Shown here in pieces: positions 1 to 13,021 of a DNA stretch of 64,000 nt (positions within the stretch are counted from its first letter, which is position 1; each line of letters begins with the position of its first letter). This DNA is from Dioscorea cayenensis subsp. rotundata (Eukaryota > Streptophyta > Magnoliopsida > Dioscoreales > Dioscoreaceae). The stretch is from the NCBI RefSeq assembly GCF_009730915.1, contig NC_052478.1:10649552-10713551 (forward strand). The letters are read 5' to 3'. The position numbers and the translations under genes are program-made. Below the pieces are notes generated by a model. The model had not been told where the DNA came from. It did not search any database and saw nothing but the letters and a program-made list of their open reading frames with translations.

Positions 1-2287
1 AAACAACAAAATCATTGAGAGGATGAGCTTCTTTGGGTTCATCACCAACAATAAATAAATAAATGCAAGTTCACTTCTTGTGCTTTTCAAAACTTCTTAA
101 TTAGTTGTCAATTAGTGTTTCTTTTACATGCATACCCTTGTGAATTTATATAATAAAAATATAAATCAATATCACTATGAAACTGTTATTATTATTATTA
201 ATATTTTGCAAATGTGATAAATGCATATACACTCAAAGATGTGCATATAGTTGGAAATTGAATATCCATGCACCCTCGCACCCTTACCCAACGACATGAG
301 ATGTGGGTTGCAAATCCACACCCATAACTAAATACCCATTACCACTACTATGTCCAGAAAATTTTGAATTTGGGCAATGAAATTCTCTCACTAATACTTT
401 TCACAGTAAACTTAAAGCCGTTTGACCAAAAGCCCGTTGGCTATTATTATATTTTTGAGTTTTAATTTTTATGTAACATTTTTATGGTTTTATTATAAAC
501 TTAATATAAAATTGAAAATTGAACCGACTAAATTGATTTTATTAACCTATCATATAATAAATAAATCTCATCTCATCTAAAAAAAATTTCTATTTGTTTA
601 TTTTATTTTTATATAATATTTAAAGAAACAAAATTTTTTTAATGAATCCTAGATCAAAAAAATTAATGATTAATGAAGTAAAAAAAATTATTTTTTTTAT
701 TGAAAAAAATAAATTATAATAATTTTGTAAAGATGAGAAGCATAGTTATCATCTTTGACCTACATTGAATTTCTCGTTTGTTCTTGCATTAATGTCTCTA
801 GTTATGAGACCTTCCTTTTTTTGCTTCATTCTTTAGATAAGAATCTCAATTTAATGACTTTTTCATGTCCTAATTGTGGCACATTAATGAAGTGATAGAT
901 TCATATATATCCCTTTTGGCTAGCTCATCTGATATTAAAATTTATTTTATAGGTTTTTATATTCCCCTATTATATATTCTTGGTGAAAATCCAATCCATA
1001 AAGTGTAAATGTTAATTTTATAGTTTCTCGAACCATCTTTTGTCGTTATTGATATCATAATGTCTCAATTTATTATTTTAATTAAGCCATCAGAAATTAT
1101 TTCAATGACAAAAATAAGCCATTGAATATAATTTAAATTCAAGTTAAACTTTCACAAAAATCATTATTTAATTTAAAATAAACATTCTATTATACATTTG
1201 TTCCTCTTTTCACTCTTGAGATTTAATTAAAAATGTTTTATCTAAACTAAAGATAGATATATATATATATATATTAAATTGTATACATACTAATGATTAT
1301 CATATGTAGAAAATGACTTGTTGTGATACCAAACTGAACTAAAATTCTTCTTCATCGTAGTTAATCATATCCAGTTGTCCTTGATGTTTGACATCAATAT
1401 ATAGTTTTCCGATGAAATCAATAATAGTGCTTTTCATTTTCAAACATTAAACTTTAATAGTTTCAAAGTCTAAACCAGCTCAGCTCAACTTACTTACAAC
1501 CCTATTAATAGTTTCAATGTGATTTAGATTAGATTAAGCAATTATGCGGCTGCAAGGCTATGTCAATACATGATAATTAAGATATTAACAAAGTTTAATT
1601 AAGAGTGTTTGTGAAGCACAATGAATGAATGAGTAAAGAATAGATCAAGTATTTAAAAGAGATGAGCATGCAACAACAAGGGGATGCCACCATGCATGAA
1701 GAGTTGGAGTTTTGAAGAGGTTTTCTATTGCATGTCCCTTTGAGATTTCAAAGGGCAAGTCCCTCGTTGCATGGCGTCTCAATCTTTAATATTAAGTTAT
1801 TAACCCCTCCCTCTCTCTATTTATAAATCTAGATATAATATTATAATATTGGTTTGTTTTTTATAAAATGGATAAATTATGTATTTATTAAAAGGAAAAA
1901 AAAAATTGAATACAGGAAGAAAAGAAAAATAAAATAACAAAGTGCACTAGGTGTGGAGATTGACCAACGAAACAAACAAGTAAAATAAAAATATAAAAAC
2001 ATTAAAAAAATATGCCCATGGGATAAAAGAGACAAATAAAGTCATGAATACCTAAAATCATAATAAGTTTTTTACTTTTACTAGAAAATCATGACTGGTC
2101 TACGTATCGACAGTGAAGCCTGGGATATGGGAATCAAGGTCACGTATCTCCTCGGGTAAAAAAACCCTAAAAACTGTATGCTCCTCTTCACTGCATCAAT
2201 GGTTTTTTATTTTAAAATAATCTAATATTAGCTTTTAATGATATTAGTTTAGATTTGTATAGGCTTTTTCTTTTCTAATATTATCTT

Positions 2288-2291
<4 letters not shown>

Positions 2292-2332
<41 letters not shown>
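2292..2332. repeat. (AT)n microsatellite
   Basis: About 40 bases of alternating A and T. Likely polymorphic. Confidence 0.9.
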
Positions 2333-2336
<4 letters not shown>

Positions 2337-2549
2337 TTCACTTTTTAATAATTAGGGATATTTAATAATAATTATTAGATCATGATCTGATGGTTATTAT
2401 TTGTAGTAGTGATGTACAAAATTTACTATTCTTTGGTATCATTTAATATTGTGCATTAATAGATAGTGTCCTTAAATACAAATCTAACCGCTAATGTGGA
2501 GTGTTTTTAATTTTGAAATTTAGGACTTTCTTCCCTAAAAAACACATCC

Positions 2550-2551
<2 letters not shown>

Positions 2552-2614
<63 letters not shown>
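2552..2614. repeat. (TA)n microsatellite
   Basis: About 60 bases of uninterrupted alternating T and A, the longest such run in the window. Confidence 0.9.
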
Positions 2615-2616
<2 letters not shown>

Positions 2617-4389
2617 GCATACTCCTTCCATTTTATTATAAATGTACACAACCGTTTGACAAAGCGTTAGAACAAAATTGAAATCAAAAGTTTAATGAAC
2701 ATTTTTTTCAATTCATTTTGCTCACTTTGCTCATTTCTTTCTCCATTCATTAAAATTGTGTGTTTAAGGTGACAGTGATAGAGAACAATGCATTTAAATA
2801 AATTAATAAAAATAAATTTAAAAGTTTATCATTAAATTAAGTATATGAACAAATAATTTAGGACTAAGAAAGCATCTAGGTGGACACTTATAATTGAGAC
2901 TGTGGAGTAATCAATATGTTTTTTTATAGTATTTTTTTTTAATTTGCTTTTATCATTATGATGGTATGGTTATTTCTTAACATGATCTAAACTATGATAA
3001 TTTTTAAAATAGTTTTTTAAATAAATTTTGCAAGATGTTGAAAGACATGGTAACACACATGTGGCTTCATTGCCAATTATTGAATATTAGCATCTTACAA
3101 AATTTCCTTCCCAAAATGAGAATAATAAAAATAAATATTTTCATGCCATGTTGGTGGTAACATGCCAATATAAGCCGCATGAGCATTTTATGTAATAAAA
3201 AAAAAAAATTATATATAAACATCTTGAAAAGAGAAGATCACTAAAAATATATTATGTTTGAGATCATACGCCAAGTGATAACCACAACATTCTACTCACC
3301 GCAATACAAATTAATCAAAAATAAAAATAAACTAAAAAATATTATATTAAATATTTTTAAAATTCAATAATAAAATTAAATATTCAAATTGAAAATAAAG
3401 ATGAAAATAGTAATATGTCCCGGTAATACATAAAATTAAGTTTGTTTTAATCAAGTGATATGTCTAATTCTTAAAAAAAACTCTAGTTAAATTTTTTAAT
3501 AAAAAAATATGATACGAATTCGACATAATCTTAGTTAACTAAGCTTTGTTAGTCTAAAGTTAATGAAGAGGTCAACTTAAGGGAACCATTGTCCATCAAT
3601 GTCTATAATAATCCACCAAAATTGAATGTAATAAGTGTATTTCATTATCCAAGAAATTCTCCCTGCTTTATGGAAGAGTATTTCCATGAGAATTTGGTAT
3701 AGAACTATTCCACTTTTTATTCTCATAACATTATAATATTTTTTTTATTAATATTATGTATAACTAAGAATTTTTTTTTTGTTGTCCCTGTTTGATTTTT
3801 GTTATTTTATCTGTTTGTTGTTTGTTTATTTGTTATTTATTTGTTGTTCATTGTTCTGGTTTTTCTAATAAATTCGTGATTTATTCACTTCGTTCAAAAA
3901 GAGAAAAAAAAAAATTATTCTTTTTATTAGTTTGTCTTGCTGCATTTGGTTCAACTCATTCAAATTGGAATTTTTCTAAGTGACTAAAGAAAGTGTGGAA
4001 AAAACAAATGCTTATTTTAAGTGATTGAATTTGATTCTTGAAAACAAGTTTATGGGAGAAGGAATGTTCCTATCTTATCTTGAATGAAAAAAAGCTTTAT
4101 TCATAACATGAACTTTTGAAAAGAATAATGTGGACCTTATGAAATCCCATTAATAAAACATTCTCAATTCCTTCATCACATTTCAATGTGATTTTTCTAA
4201 TGAGCTTCCTCAAATAATGTAGTCAAATATTATTCACAATAATTGATGAACTAATATGTTTGATTTCACACCAAACAATAATAAGAGAAAATAATTATTT
4301 GAGTTTTATTTATTTATTTATTTATTTTCTATTTTTTAAAATTTGTAGATCTATGAATTCTTGAATAATTATAAGTGAAATCTTTTTAA

Positions 4390-4500
4390 AAAAATTTAGA
4401 AGTATAATCTGACGGTAAAAACATAGGAGTTCACGTGGGTCCACGTGATCCAATGTTCAAATCCCAACTCATATGAATAATGTGAATAATATTACTATTC
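4390..4500 (+). repeat. possible tRNA-derived SINE head
   Basis: A degenerate A-box-like stretch (around CTGACGGTAAAA, 4409) is followed about 45 bases later by a B-box-like TGTTCAAATCCC (4453), the layout of an internal pol III promoter. Between them is a near-palindrome with two CACGTG cores. No clear tail or target duplication was found, so this may be a fragment or coincidence. Confidence 0.35.
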
Positions 4501-4526
4501 CCTAAACAAAATATATTAAAGCTCAC

Positions 4527-4529
<3 letters not shown>

Positions 4530-4570
<41 letters not shown>
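4530..4570. repeat. (AT)n microsatellite
   Basis: About 40 bases of alternating A and T just downstream of the SINE-like head. Confidence 0.9.
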
Positions 4571-4573
<3 letters not shown>

Positions 4574-4980
4574 TTATTAGTAAGTATACTATTTTTTGGG
4601 ACATCGCTAGATAAAAATCTCTCTCCTACGTTTTTGAAATTTACAAACACTTACGCACATGCGCAAATAATTTATTTTATTGACGTAATTGATTTGAGGT
4701 TCTTGTTAATTTTAGATTTAAATTTATATAAGAATATATATATATACTTTATTAGAGTTTTTTTAGTGGTGGTTGTGTGTTGATTTATGAAGGTGTTTTG
4801 ATAGTTAAGTTGAGAGAAATCAATTATACTTAGTCGTGGTTGTGTGTTGATTTATATTTATTTATAAATGTGACAAGCAATCAGTCCTATTGCTGCGTTG
4901 TGCATTACTTTCAAAATTAAACCTTAAAATTTGTTTATAAATGTTAATTACTTTTTCTTATAAGATATTAGTATATTACT

Positions 4981-5090
4981 AATAATATTCTCATACTGTA
5001 CATACATTGTACATCCGGGTTTCAGTACTGTTTGGTATTGTTTATATTCATATAAAAAGGGCGCTTGTCGCCTATCATTCAAAAAAAAAA
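4981..5090 (+). mobile_element. short retroposon (SINE or 5'-truncated LINE) with 13-bp target duplication
   Basis: The 110-bp segment ends in a pure A tail (5081-5090) and is flanked on both sides by the same 13 bases, TTAGTATATTACT (4968-4980 and 5091-5103). That is the signature of target-primed retroposition. Just before the tail is GGCGCTTGTCGCC (5060-5072). The same 13 bases occur in reverse complement at 36455-36467, next to a T run, in a tRNA-like element, so both copies appear to share a 3' end. No pol III boxes are evident here, so this copy may be 5'-truncated. Confidence 0.7.
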
Positions 5091-6237
5091 TTAGTATATT
5101 ACTTATTAAACAATGATTTTTATTTAGGATGAGTACTCATTATTTTTATTGGGCTTTGTAGAAGAAAAGGAATCAGCTAACAATGTCCGGTGTTTTCAAT
5201 TATGTTGATGTATTTACAAAGTATAAAAATAAAAAATAAAAATATCTTGCTTTTAATTATTATAAAAAAAATTATTATTTTTCTAAGTTTAAATTTTTTA
5301 AATCTATTAAATTATTGTTAGATAATTTTTTAAAAAAATCCATAGTTCAAAGTTTATTATATGATAAAATTTAAAATAAAAGATACAAATACAAACTTCA
5401 CCGTCATAGTTCTTCACTCATTAATTTTAAATTTAGAAAAAAAAAAATTAGAATATTATTTTTTTATTTAACAAAATTACTTTATTTTGTCATTTTCCAT
5501 TCTTCCCATATGACAATCCAGAATATTTTCTAGTCCCTCTATTTTTTAAAGAGATTATTTTTAATCCTCCTCCTTAGATATGTTATCTTTTGTGAATTCC
5601 AAGAAACATCCTTTCTAAACCCACCTTTTTAATAATAATAATAATAATTGTTAGGGAAAATAAATTATAAAGGCATGTTTGGTTCGTTTAAGTGGGGACT
5701 GAAGTGGCTAAAGTGGGGTTGAAATAAGGACTGAGGTGGAAATTAGACTTACAAATCTCTCCCCACTTTACCCATTTCACTTCAGCCATTTTAAAGCCGA
5801 GGTTGCACTTCGGTGAAATTCAATACACCCACTTTAACCTAACTTCCACCACATGATATCACGTGGGTAGCATCCGATCACCACTTCCCCCATCCCCCTT
5901 CCTCTCCTCCCGATGCACTAGGGTTTCCTTACTTCTATCGCCCCCTTTGGACTTTCGACACTCTCTTCAGCAAGATCTTGGTCTTGCTAGTGGTATCCTT
6001 GTTGAAACACCTTCTCCCTGTCGTTCATCATCTCTTTTTCCCGTTGTGGTTGAGCCGAAGTGCATCTCTGTAAGAATTTGGTCTTTTTCTCCGTCGACTC
6101 GTTGCCATGGTGTGCGATGTGGGTGCTATTTCTTCAATGATCGGTGTGCGATGTGCATGCTATTTCTACAAGATTTCCCCTTGATCTGATGAGATTTTCA
6201 CACCAAATTTGTTGTTTTCTTCTTGGTGTCAACGGGT

Positions 6238-6752
6238 TTCTTGAAATTTTTTTCATAGTATTCTTAATTTGGTTTTCCTACTAGTTCTTGTAGTGATTTT
6301 ATAATTTTCATATGTATTGTTCATCATGGGTTTAGATCTTCATTCTTACTTGTCAACCTTCTTCATCACTTTCAGTTTGATTTGTTTAGTTTTATTATTA
6401 TTTTTTTTTTCATCAAATTTTTCGCATATGTTTCATGGTCTGCAGAGTTTCTTGAAGATTTTTTTCAATGTATTCTTAATTTCGTTTTCCTCCTAGATTT
6501 TGTAGTGATTTCTTAATTTTCATATATGTTGTTTATAGTGGGTTCATATCTTCATTCTTACTTGTCAACCTTCTTCATTACTTTGAGTATGATTTGTTTA
6601 GTTTTATTTCCTTTGTTATTTACCTCTTCTTGCATGATTTTTCTCGGCAGGTTTCTTCAGGTTTTTTCAAGGTTATTTTTAATTTGGTTTTTCTCCTACC
6701 TTGTGTTATGATCTAGCAATTTTAATATATGTTGTTTGTAGTGTGTTCAGAT
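6238..6752. repeat. three diverged tandem copies inside the Harbinger element
   Basis: Copy 1 (about 6238-6400), copy 2 (about 6449-6612) and a partial copy 3 (about 6650-6752) share the order: TTTCTTGAAG-like start, 'attcttaattt.gttttcctcct', 'gtagtgatt', 'tcatatatgttgtt'. The period is about 205-210 bases. Lies in non-coding T-rich DNA upstream of the transposase remnant. Confidence 0.65.
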
Positions 6753-6856
6753 GTTAGTATACTTTCAATTTTCATGTTACATCTATGATGTTGTTTTATC
6801 ACTATTCTAGTTCATGTTCTTCTAATGGTTTTGATTCATGTTGTTGGTACTACATC

Positions 6857-7188
6857 TGTTGTATGCTTTATGTATTTTACCATTGCTTAGGTTATCATGT
6901 TATTATGGACATGTTATGCTTCTATTATGCACACTCACTTTTTTATTAGGTCTTTAAAGTATTCAGTTGTTTATATGATGATATAGAGCTCATGTTATTT
7001 TATTGTGATTCTAATTGATGTCCTTCAACTGATTTTGATCTATGTTGTTGGTACCGCATCTGTTGTATGCTTTATGTATTTTACCAATGCTTAGGTTATC
7101 ATGTTATTATGGACATGTTATGTTTCTATTACGCACACTTACTTTGTGATTAGATTTTTAAAGCATTCAGTTGTCTATGTAATGATAG
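6857..7188. repeat. tandem duplication of about 185 bp inside the Harbinger element
   Basis: A block starting 'ttgttggtac' and running through 'catctgttgtatgctttatg', 'ttaggttatcatg' and 'ttattatggacatgttatg' occurs at about 6860-7000 and again at about 7044-7188 with few differences. No coding potential seen. Confidence 0.75.
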
Positions 7189-8100
7189 AGGGTTGAGTTC
7201 TTGATGTCGTTTACTTTAATACTTCTTTAACTGCTTATGATCTAAAAATGGTTATAGCATTGTTATATTCTACCTTTTCCTTTCCTTATTTTTTGGTTTG
7301 TTTTAACCATGTCTTTATGCATTACCTTTGGTGGATTTTCATTCTATTTATAAATGCATGATGTGCAAATACTCTCCTATTGTCTATTTGCTAATGTTGT
7401 TGACTAATTGTTGTGTGATCATAGAATACTTATTTTCTACCATTGTTTGAGTTATCATTTCCTTATGTAAAGATTATGTGATAATTATGTACACTTATTT
7501 GTGATTATGTTTTTACGGCATCCATTGGTTTTATCTGGTGATAGGATTGTCAAGTTCATTCTTGCTTTTGGTTTTGTTTTAACCATGTCAAACAGTGCAG
7601 TTCTTATGGTGGTGTTAGCATTGTGTAGCTACTCTCTTTTATTTTTTTCTTTTCTAATGTTGATGATTAAAAAATTGTTGTACTTTATGGATTCCACCAT
7701 TGTTTAGGTTATCTTATTATTATAGAAATGTTATGTTCCTACTATGTCTACTTATTTTATGTTTATATTTATGTTACTAAATGTTTACTTAAATTCCTTA
7801 TTTCTTGCTTAGGATCACCATTCCTTTGTCTACTTATCTTACTTTATGGTAGAATCCTATAAGTCATACTATGTCTACTTATCTTACTATGTGTACTTAT
7901 TTTATGTTTATATTTATGTTACTTCATGTTACTTCATGTCATTAACTGATGTGTGCTTATAGGATGCCACCATGTGTGATTGTCATGTTATTATAAAAAT
8001 GTTATGTTCTTACTATGTCTAGTTATTGGTTTGAATTGCATACTATAATACAGTGAATTATTACATGTTCACCCATGTGTAGATTGATAGTTGGGCATTA

Positions 8101-9090
8101 GGTGAGCGTACGAGACCCCTCGTTGTGGCATTCACCACAGTCGCTATCATTATTGCTTTCATTATTGAAGAATTGCATACAACTAGGTCTTCAAGATGTG
8201 TTGAGGCATCAATGGTTTGGGATTTAACTAGGAGACAACATATGAGCCGCATACTAAGGAATGGCCAAGATTACTGTGTGAGTTACCTTAGAATCGATGT
8301 AGGACTTTTCATGTACTTGACGCAATTAATGTGTGATACACACCTGCTCGTGGATTCAAGACATGTGTCCATAGAGGAGCAACTTGCAATTTTTCTACAC
8401 ATTGTTGGCCATAACACGAAAAACAAAACAGTAAGGTTGGAATTTCTTCGATCGGGTGAAACTAGCAGTAGATATTTTAACAATGTCATTCACGCTATTT
8501 GTGAGATACGTGATGCTTTGTCATACCCCCTAATAGCAGTTGTGACCCAGACATAGAGAATAGCCCTAGCTGGTACCCATTTTTCAAATTAAGCAAAACT
8601 AAAATTAACTTAAGTATAAATATTTCAATTTTACATATTCAAATTTGAAGAATTCAATATTCGCTTCCAATGTAAGAATGCATTGGGTTGTTAGATGACA
8701 CGCATATTGATGCTTCTATTCCTCTCCACGAAGTGCCCCTATTTCGTGGCCGGAAAGGGCCTACACAGAATGTGTTGGCCGTTGTGAACCCCGATCTCAA
8801 GTTCACCTACATCTTAGCTGGATGGGAGGGATCTGTTAATAATTTCACCGTTTTAAGGGGTGCAATATCTTAGCTGGATGGGAGGGATCTGCAAATGATT
8901 ATTAATATTTTTTCATACCGGTATCTTGTAGGGAAATACTATCTAATTGATGCAAGGTACACCATTATGAATGGTTTCATAGCCCCGTATCATGGTGTTA
9001 GATACCATCTAAAGGAACATAGTGGGCTGACCACCACGTATAGATGTTGCATCCATGAGGTGCTTCAATTCCCATGTTCCCTATATTAAC
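8101..9090 (+). pseudogene. HARBI1-like (DDE_Tnp_4) transposase, degraded
   Basis: Three stretches of one transposase lie in order on the + strand. The first (8125-8556) resembles the N-terminal helical part of plant HARBI1-like nucleases. After a frame change it continues as DPDIENSPSWYPFFKL (about 8545-8597). The second (8670-8870) has LLDDTHIDASIP, FRGRKGPTQNVLA and YILAGWEGSVNN; the third (8925-9030) has GKYYLIDARYTIMNGFIAPY. Decay is visible: frameshifts, a stop after about 8870, and a 25-bp duplication (8811-8835 repeated at 8867-8891). The second catalytic Asp, usually in a G.xxHDS-type motif, reads Asn here (GSVNNFTVL). It is unlikely to be active. Confidence 0.8.
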
Positions 9091-10835
9091 TGGTTATCAT
9101 CACTATTGGATTGATCACCTTTTGTATATTTTTTAATTTTTCCCTGAATTCTTTTCATGCATGTGTTTCTTTCTTTTCTGTTGCAGATGTAGTTAACATG
9201 GCTATGATGAGTGACAAGAAACACTACACAAAGGCCATTCCCTTTTCTCTTACAATGTTGTGTTTTATTGGTTTTGCATTGAAATTTGTTTTGCTGAATT
9301 TGGTCCATTTTGTTTTCCAAGGTTTGAATTCTGCAAAATTGCTTGTCTTTGGCTGTTTTTTATTCATTTTTCTTTTCTATTTTTGTTAGATTTGCAAATT
9401 TTTATATGAATGTCTAATCATGTTTACGTGTGTTACTACTGATAATGCTATTAAGATTAATGCATTTTCCTTTGCAATAATTGTTATTCAATGCATTATG
9501 TTCATCCAATTATTTTTAACAATCTGTGAATTCAATTTTGTATTTCATTTCATGAGGGAGGTCTTGTTTTTGTTGTGGTTTTCTTGCACTTAACTTGTTT
9601 TGTATGTGCATTTTTAAAATTTTAACTACATTGTGTTGGAATGACTTGTACAGTGAGCCAACTTGGAGGCATACAATGGAACCGTTGCAACCTACATGCT
9701 TCATTGCCTTTTCCCGTTACAATCAATTGTGTGTTCTGTTTTTTTTTTATGCAAAGGGACATGTTGAGGCCAATGAGGTGTTCCATGTGTTTATTTCATA
9801 CCTAAGCCATTGCCAAGCAACAACAGTATAGCTGGAGATATATATGGAGTGCAACATAGAAGGATGAATTTCTTATTTTGGGACTCTTTTTTTATGTGTG
9901 TGCCAAATGAGATGTATTGTTGTTACTTCCAATTTGTACAAAAAAAAATGTTGTAATGTAGGTTATGATGTAATTAAGAACAACTACTGTAATTTTTACT
10001 CTGTTATTATGTATATGAAAAGGTTTGTCAAATCATTAATGTGTTTGCAGTTAATTTTTTTTTATTTGCATTTGGTCATATTCGACAAGTTCAATGTGTT
10101 TGTGGGTTGAGAAGCTTCAATTGCACCTTGCAAACGTGCAGGTATACCCCTACACAACAAAGCATAATATAATAGTGTGAATGGAAAAAACACAAGTTTC
10201 GAATCATAATAAAATGGAAAGGCACAAAATATGGATCAACTTCTATGAAACTTCATTAAATCAAATTATTTTTTTTAAATACATTATACTCTGGTACATT
10301 AAGGTATGCCACCATATTTGGTAAATCACAATTTAATTTTAGATTTTGGTGTACAATTTCCTTAAAAAAGGTAATAACATAGAACCGTTAGATTAGTTTA
10401 AGAAAATGACATAAATAATAATAACATAAACTCTAAAACTAATTTTGTTATATGGTTTTTGTGTTAAAATAAGTAATCACATTTTTATTGTAATTAATTT
10501 TACTAGAATATTACTACAATACTTATACAACTAACATGTAATTAATTTTAATACAATCCAATACTGATGCAACTGGGGTAACCTTACCCTATGCATGAAG
10601 TGGTGAGAGAAACCCCACTTCCATCTTTCGAAACACCCTAAAGTGTGGAAGTCATCTCATCCTCATCTCCATTTCCACCAACCAAACAAAGGAAGTGGCC
10701 CCTAATTTGACACTTCCGCTTTCAACCAAACAAATGGAAGTGGAGACTTCCAACATAACTTTTTACTTCACCTGAAGTAGCCCTTTCAGACTTCAGAGAC
10801 TTCAGTGGTCACTTCCCCAGCCAAACATGCCCTAA

Positions 10836-11590
10836 GTCCCTAAAAATTTCAAAACATCCCAAATAGACTTTTTTGACATTTGAATTTGACATAGAGTTCC
10901 ATCCTTTTCTGACAGCTTACTTTTAAGTTAATGCAGCTCACTCCGTCAGTTTATTCAATCTTACAACATGTACTTCCTGCTTAAAATATATAGTTTTCAT
11001 TTAATATTTGCGTGTTTTTATGTAACCACATAAGTTTTCACTTAATATATAGTACCTTTTCGTTTAATATTTGATCTTTCCATTTAATATATGACATTTT
11101 CGTTTAATATTATGTATTTCCGCTTAAAAAACTGAAAGAAATTTCCGTCAACGTCAATTGCCTTTATGACCAAAAGACAGAAAAGTACACTGTCAGAAAA
11201 AGGAATAACTTCTTGTGAATACCTAAATTTGGCGGGACAATCTATGAATAAATAAAACCTGGATGAATTTTTAGGGCATTTCCAGTGATTGTTATTATAA
11301 TAATTATTATTATTATTTTAAAAAAATCATGTCCTTCCATAGCCACTGTGAAAGCATGCTACCACAGCTTTTGTAAATATGGCCTAAGCCACATAAACAA
11401 AGAAGCCTAGCTTCGCCACTATCTCCGGGATCTTGCCTCACCTCCTAAGTGATGCCATAAGTAGCTATTCCTTCTCCTCTCTGTTGAATTCTTATGGGAA
11501 GGCACTATTATCAAGGCCCATGATGAGTGTTTGACTATACAAATTTTTTCATTGCAAATTGATGCATTTAGCTTGTATTTTTTAATAAAT
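10836..11590. other. intergenic, short degenerate tandem repeat only
   Basis: No gene seen. From about 10980 to 11125 a unit of roughly 20-26 bases, containing 'ttttc.tttaatat', recurs five or six times with variation. The remainder is AT-rich spacer. Confidence 0.6.
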
Positions 11591-13021
11591 TAAGATTTTT
11601 TTTATTTAACTCATTTATTATTTGTGTTCAGGTCATAAATTATGTGCTTGTAGCAAAAAAAAATGAATTTGAAATAATTTTGAGTCAAATTGATCAAGTA
11701 TTGAGGCTCCAAGAGATAACATGGCATCAACATGGGCGTGCACTTTAGGAGGATATGAGACTGTAGAAAAATATGGTATTGTAGCATAACATCCAGAGGA
11801 TAACACGCCATGGCACACAACCCCAACATAGGGCCGTGTAACTTTACTCTCCCCTACGTAATTAAGGGTCAACCCCATGTTCTCCTCGAGAATTTTCTAG
11901 ATTTTGGTTCAAATTGGATTACACCGCCTGGTACATCCCCTGTGTAAGGCCGTATATGGACCTGATTCTTGGACTATAATAAGGTCGACACAAGGGTTTT
12001 TGAGCATCTTTTGGGGGGCAAGGGTTTTGGAAACAACTTAATGGTGTTTTCTAGGGATTTTTAGGAGAAAATTTGGCCTAATCTTCTTGGGGATTGAAAG
12101 CACCACCTAGAGGAGAGATCCTTGGTGGCTCTTCAAAGAATATACCCGCAACATTGTGTGAAGAAGATATAAAGCACAAGGGTGTTTTCTTAATCATGTC
12201 TTTGACAATTTGTATTTTCTTTTGATTGTATTCAGCACATTCTTTACATGAGGAACTAAACCTCCTAGTGGCTGTTTGGTTGGGGTAATATCACATTACC
12301 CCCGGAACGTGGACGGGATAATCTTATATTACCTCATATGGTTATATAGAGTGGGGATATTATATTCCTGAAATGTGATAACTTGCCAATATTAGTAGGA
12401 ATATAATTACCAACTCAATAGGTGGTTATCTGACATTCAAGGTGGAATGTGAATTTTTGTTCCTAATATACCCTTCAAATTCAATAAAATCTCAAAAATA
12501 TTAACTTTTTAAAAAATCCAAAAAATAAAATAAAATTGCCTTCTAAACCCTAGCCTTTAAACTTATCTTCCTTCTCTTAGAGCAAGTTTTGTTTAGATAA
12601 AGATAAAAATAATTTGAGATTAATTTTTTTCTCAAATATAAAGTTAAAGGAAAATTTATGCATATCTAAAATAAGTTTAACTTAATTAATATTAATAAAA
12701 TTAATTATATTAAGATTAAAATTTTAATTTTAATAATAATAAATATTTATTATTAAACAATTTTGATATTTACTTCATAATATTATGAACTTTGATGTAT
12801 ATAACATTTATTAGATAAGGGTATTTTAATAAAAAAAATAATTTGTAATAAAAAATTCCCCGAAAAATTCCCCGCTAACCAAACACGGTAATGTTACATT
12901 CCAACCACATTACTGTCTTTCCAATCAAACAAAAGTTGCACATATTCCCGTCAATATTACTTGGGAATCATATTCCCAGTAATCCTATTTCCAGTGGTAA
13001 TATACGATTCCATAACGAAAC

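Larger units (their letters stand above)
1..4967. other. AT-rich intergenic spacer, no gene seen
   Basis: No reading frame here looks like a protein and no splice-linked exons could be assembled. The stretch is very AT-rich and carries several (AT)n runs, listed separately. A weak tRNA-like SINE head lies near 4400-4500. The short open frame at 3792-3983 is Phe/Leu/Cys-rich, as expected from T-rich DNA, and is not supported as a gene. Confidence 0.7.
5671..10832 (+). mobile_element. PIF/Harbinger DNA transposon, complete ends, decayed coding region
   Basis: The element begins AGGCATGTTTGG and ends CCAAACATGCCC, inverted repeats differing only at the outermost base. It is flanked by TAA on both sides (5668-5670 and 10833-10835), the 3-bp target duplication typical of PIF/Harbinger. 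Subterminal DNA on both sides repeats variants of 'ccaaacaaa' and 'ggaagtggg'. Inside is a transposase remnant (8101-9090). The 5.2 kb length fits an autonomous-derived copy, but no second (Myb/SANT-like) Harbinger protein was recognised. Between 5.9 and 8.0 kb lies T-rich non-coding DNA with internal duplications. Confidence 0.85.

Noticed and set aside
5863-6189. 108-codon + frame near the left end of the Harbinger element
   Set aside because: Pro/Ser/Leu-rich from CT-rich DNA, no domain, and its expected role (second Harbinger protein with Myb/SANT helices) is not visible in it.
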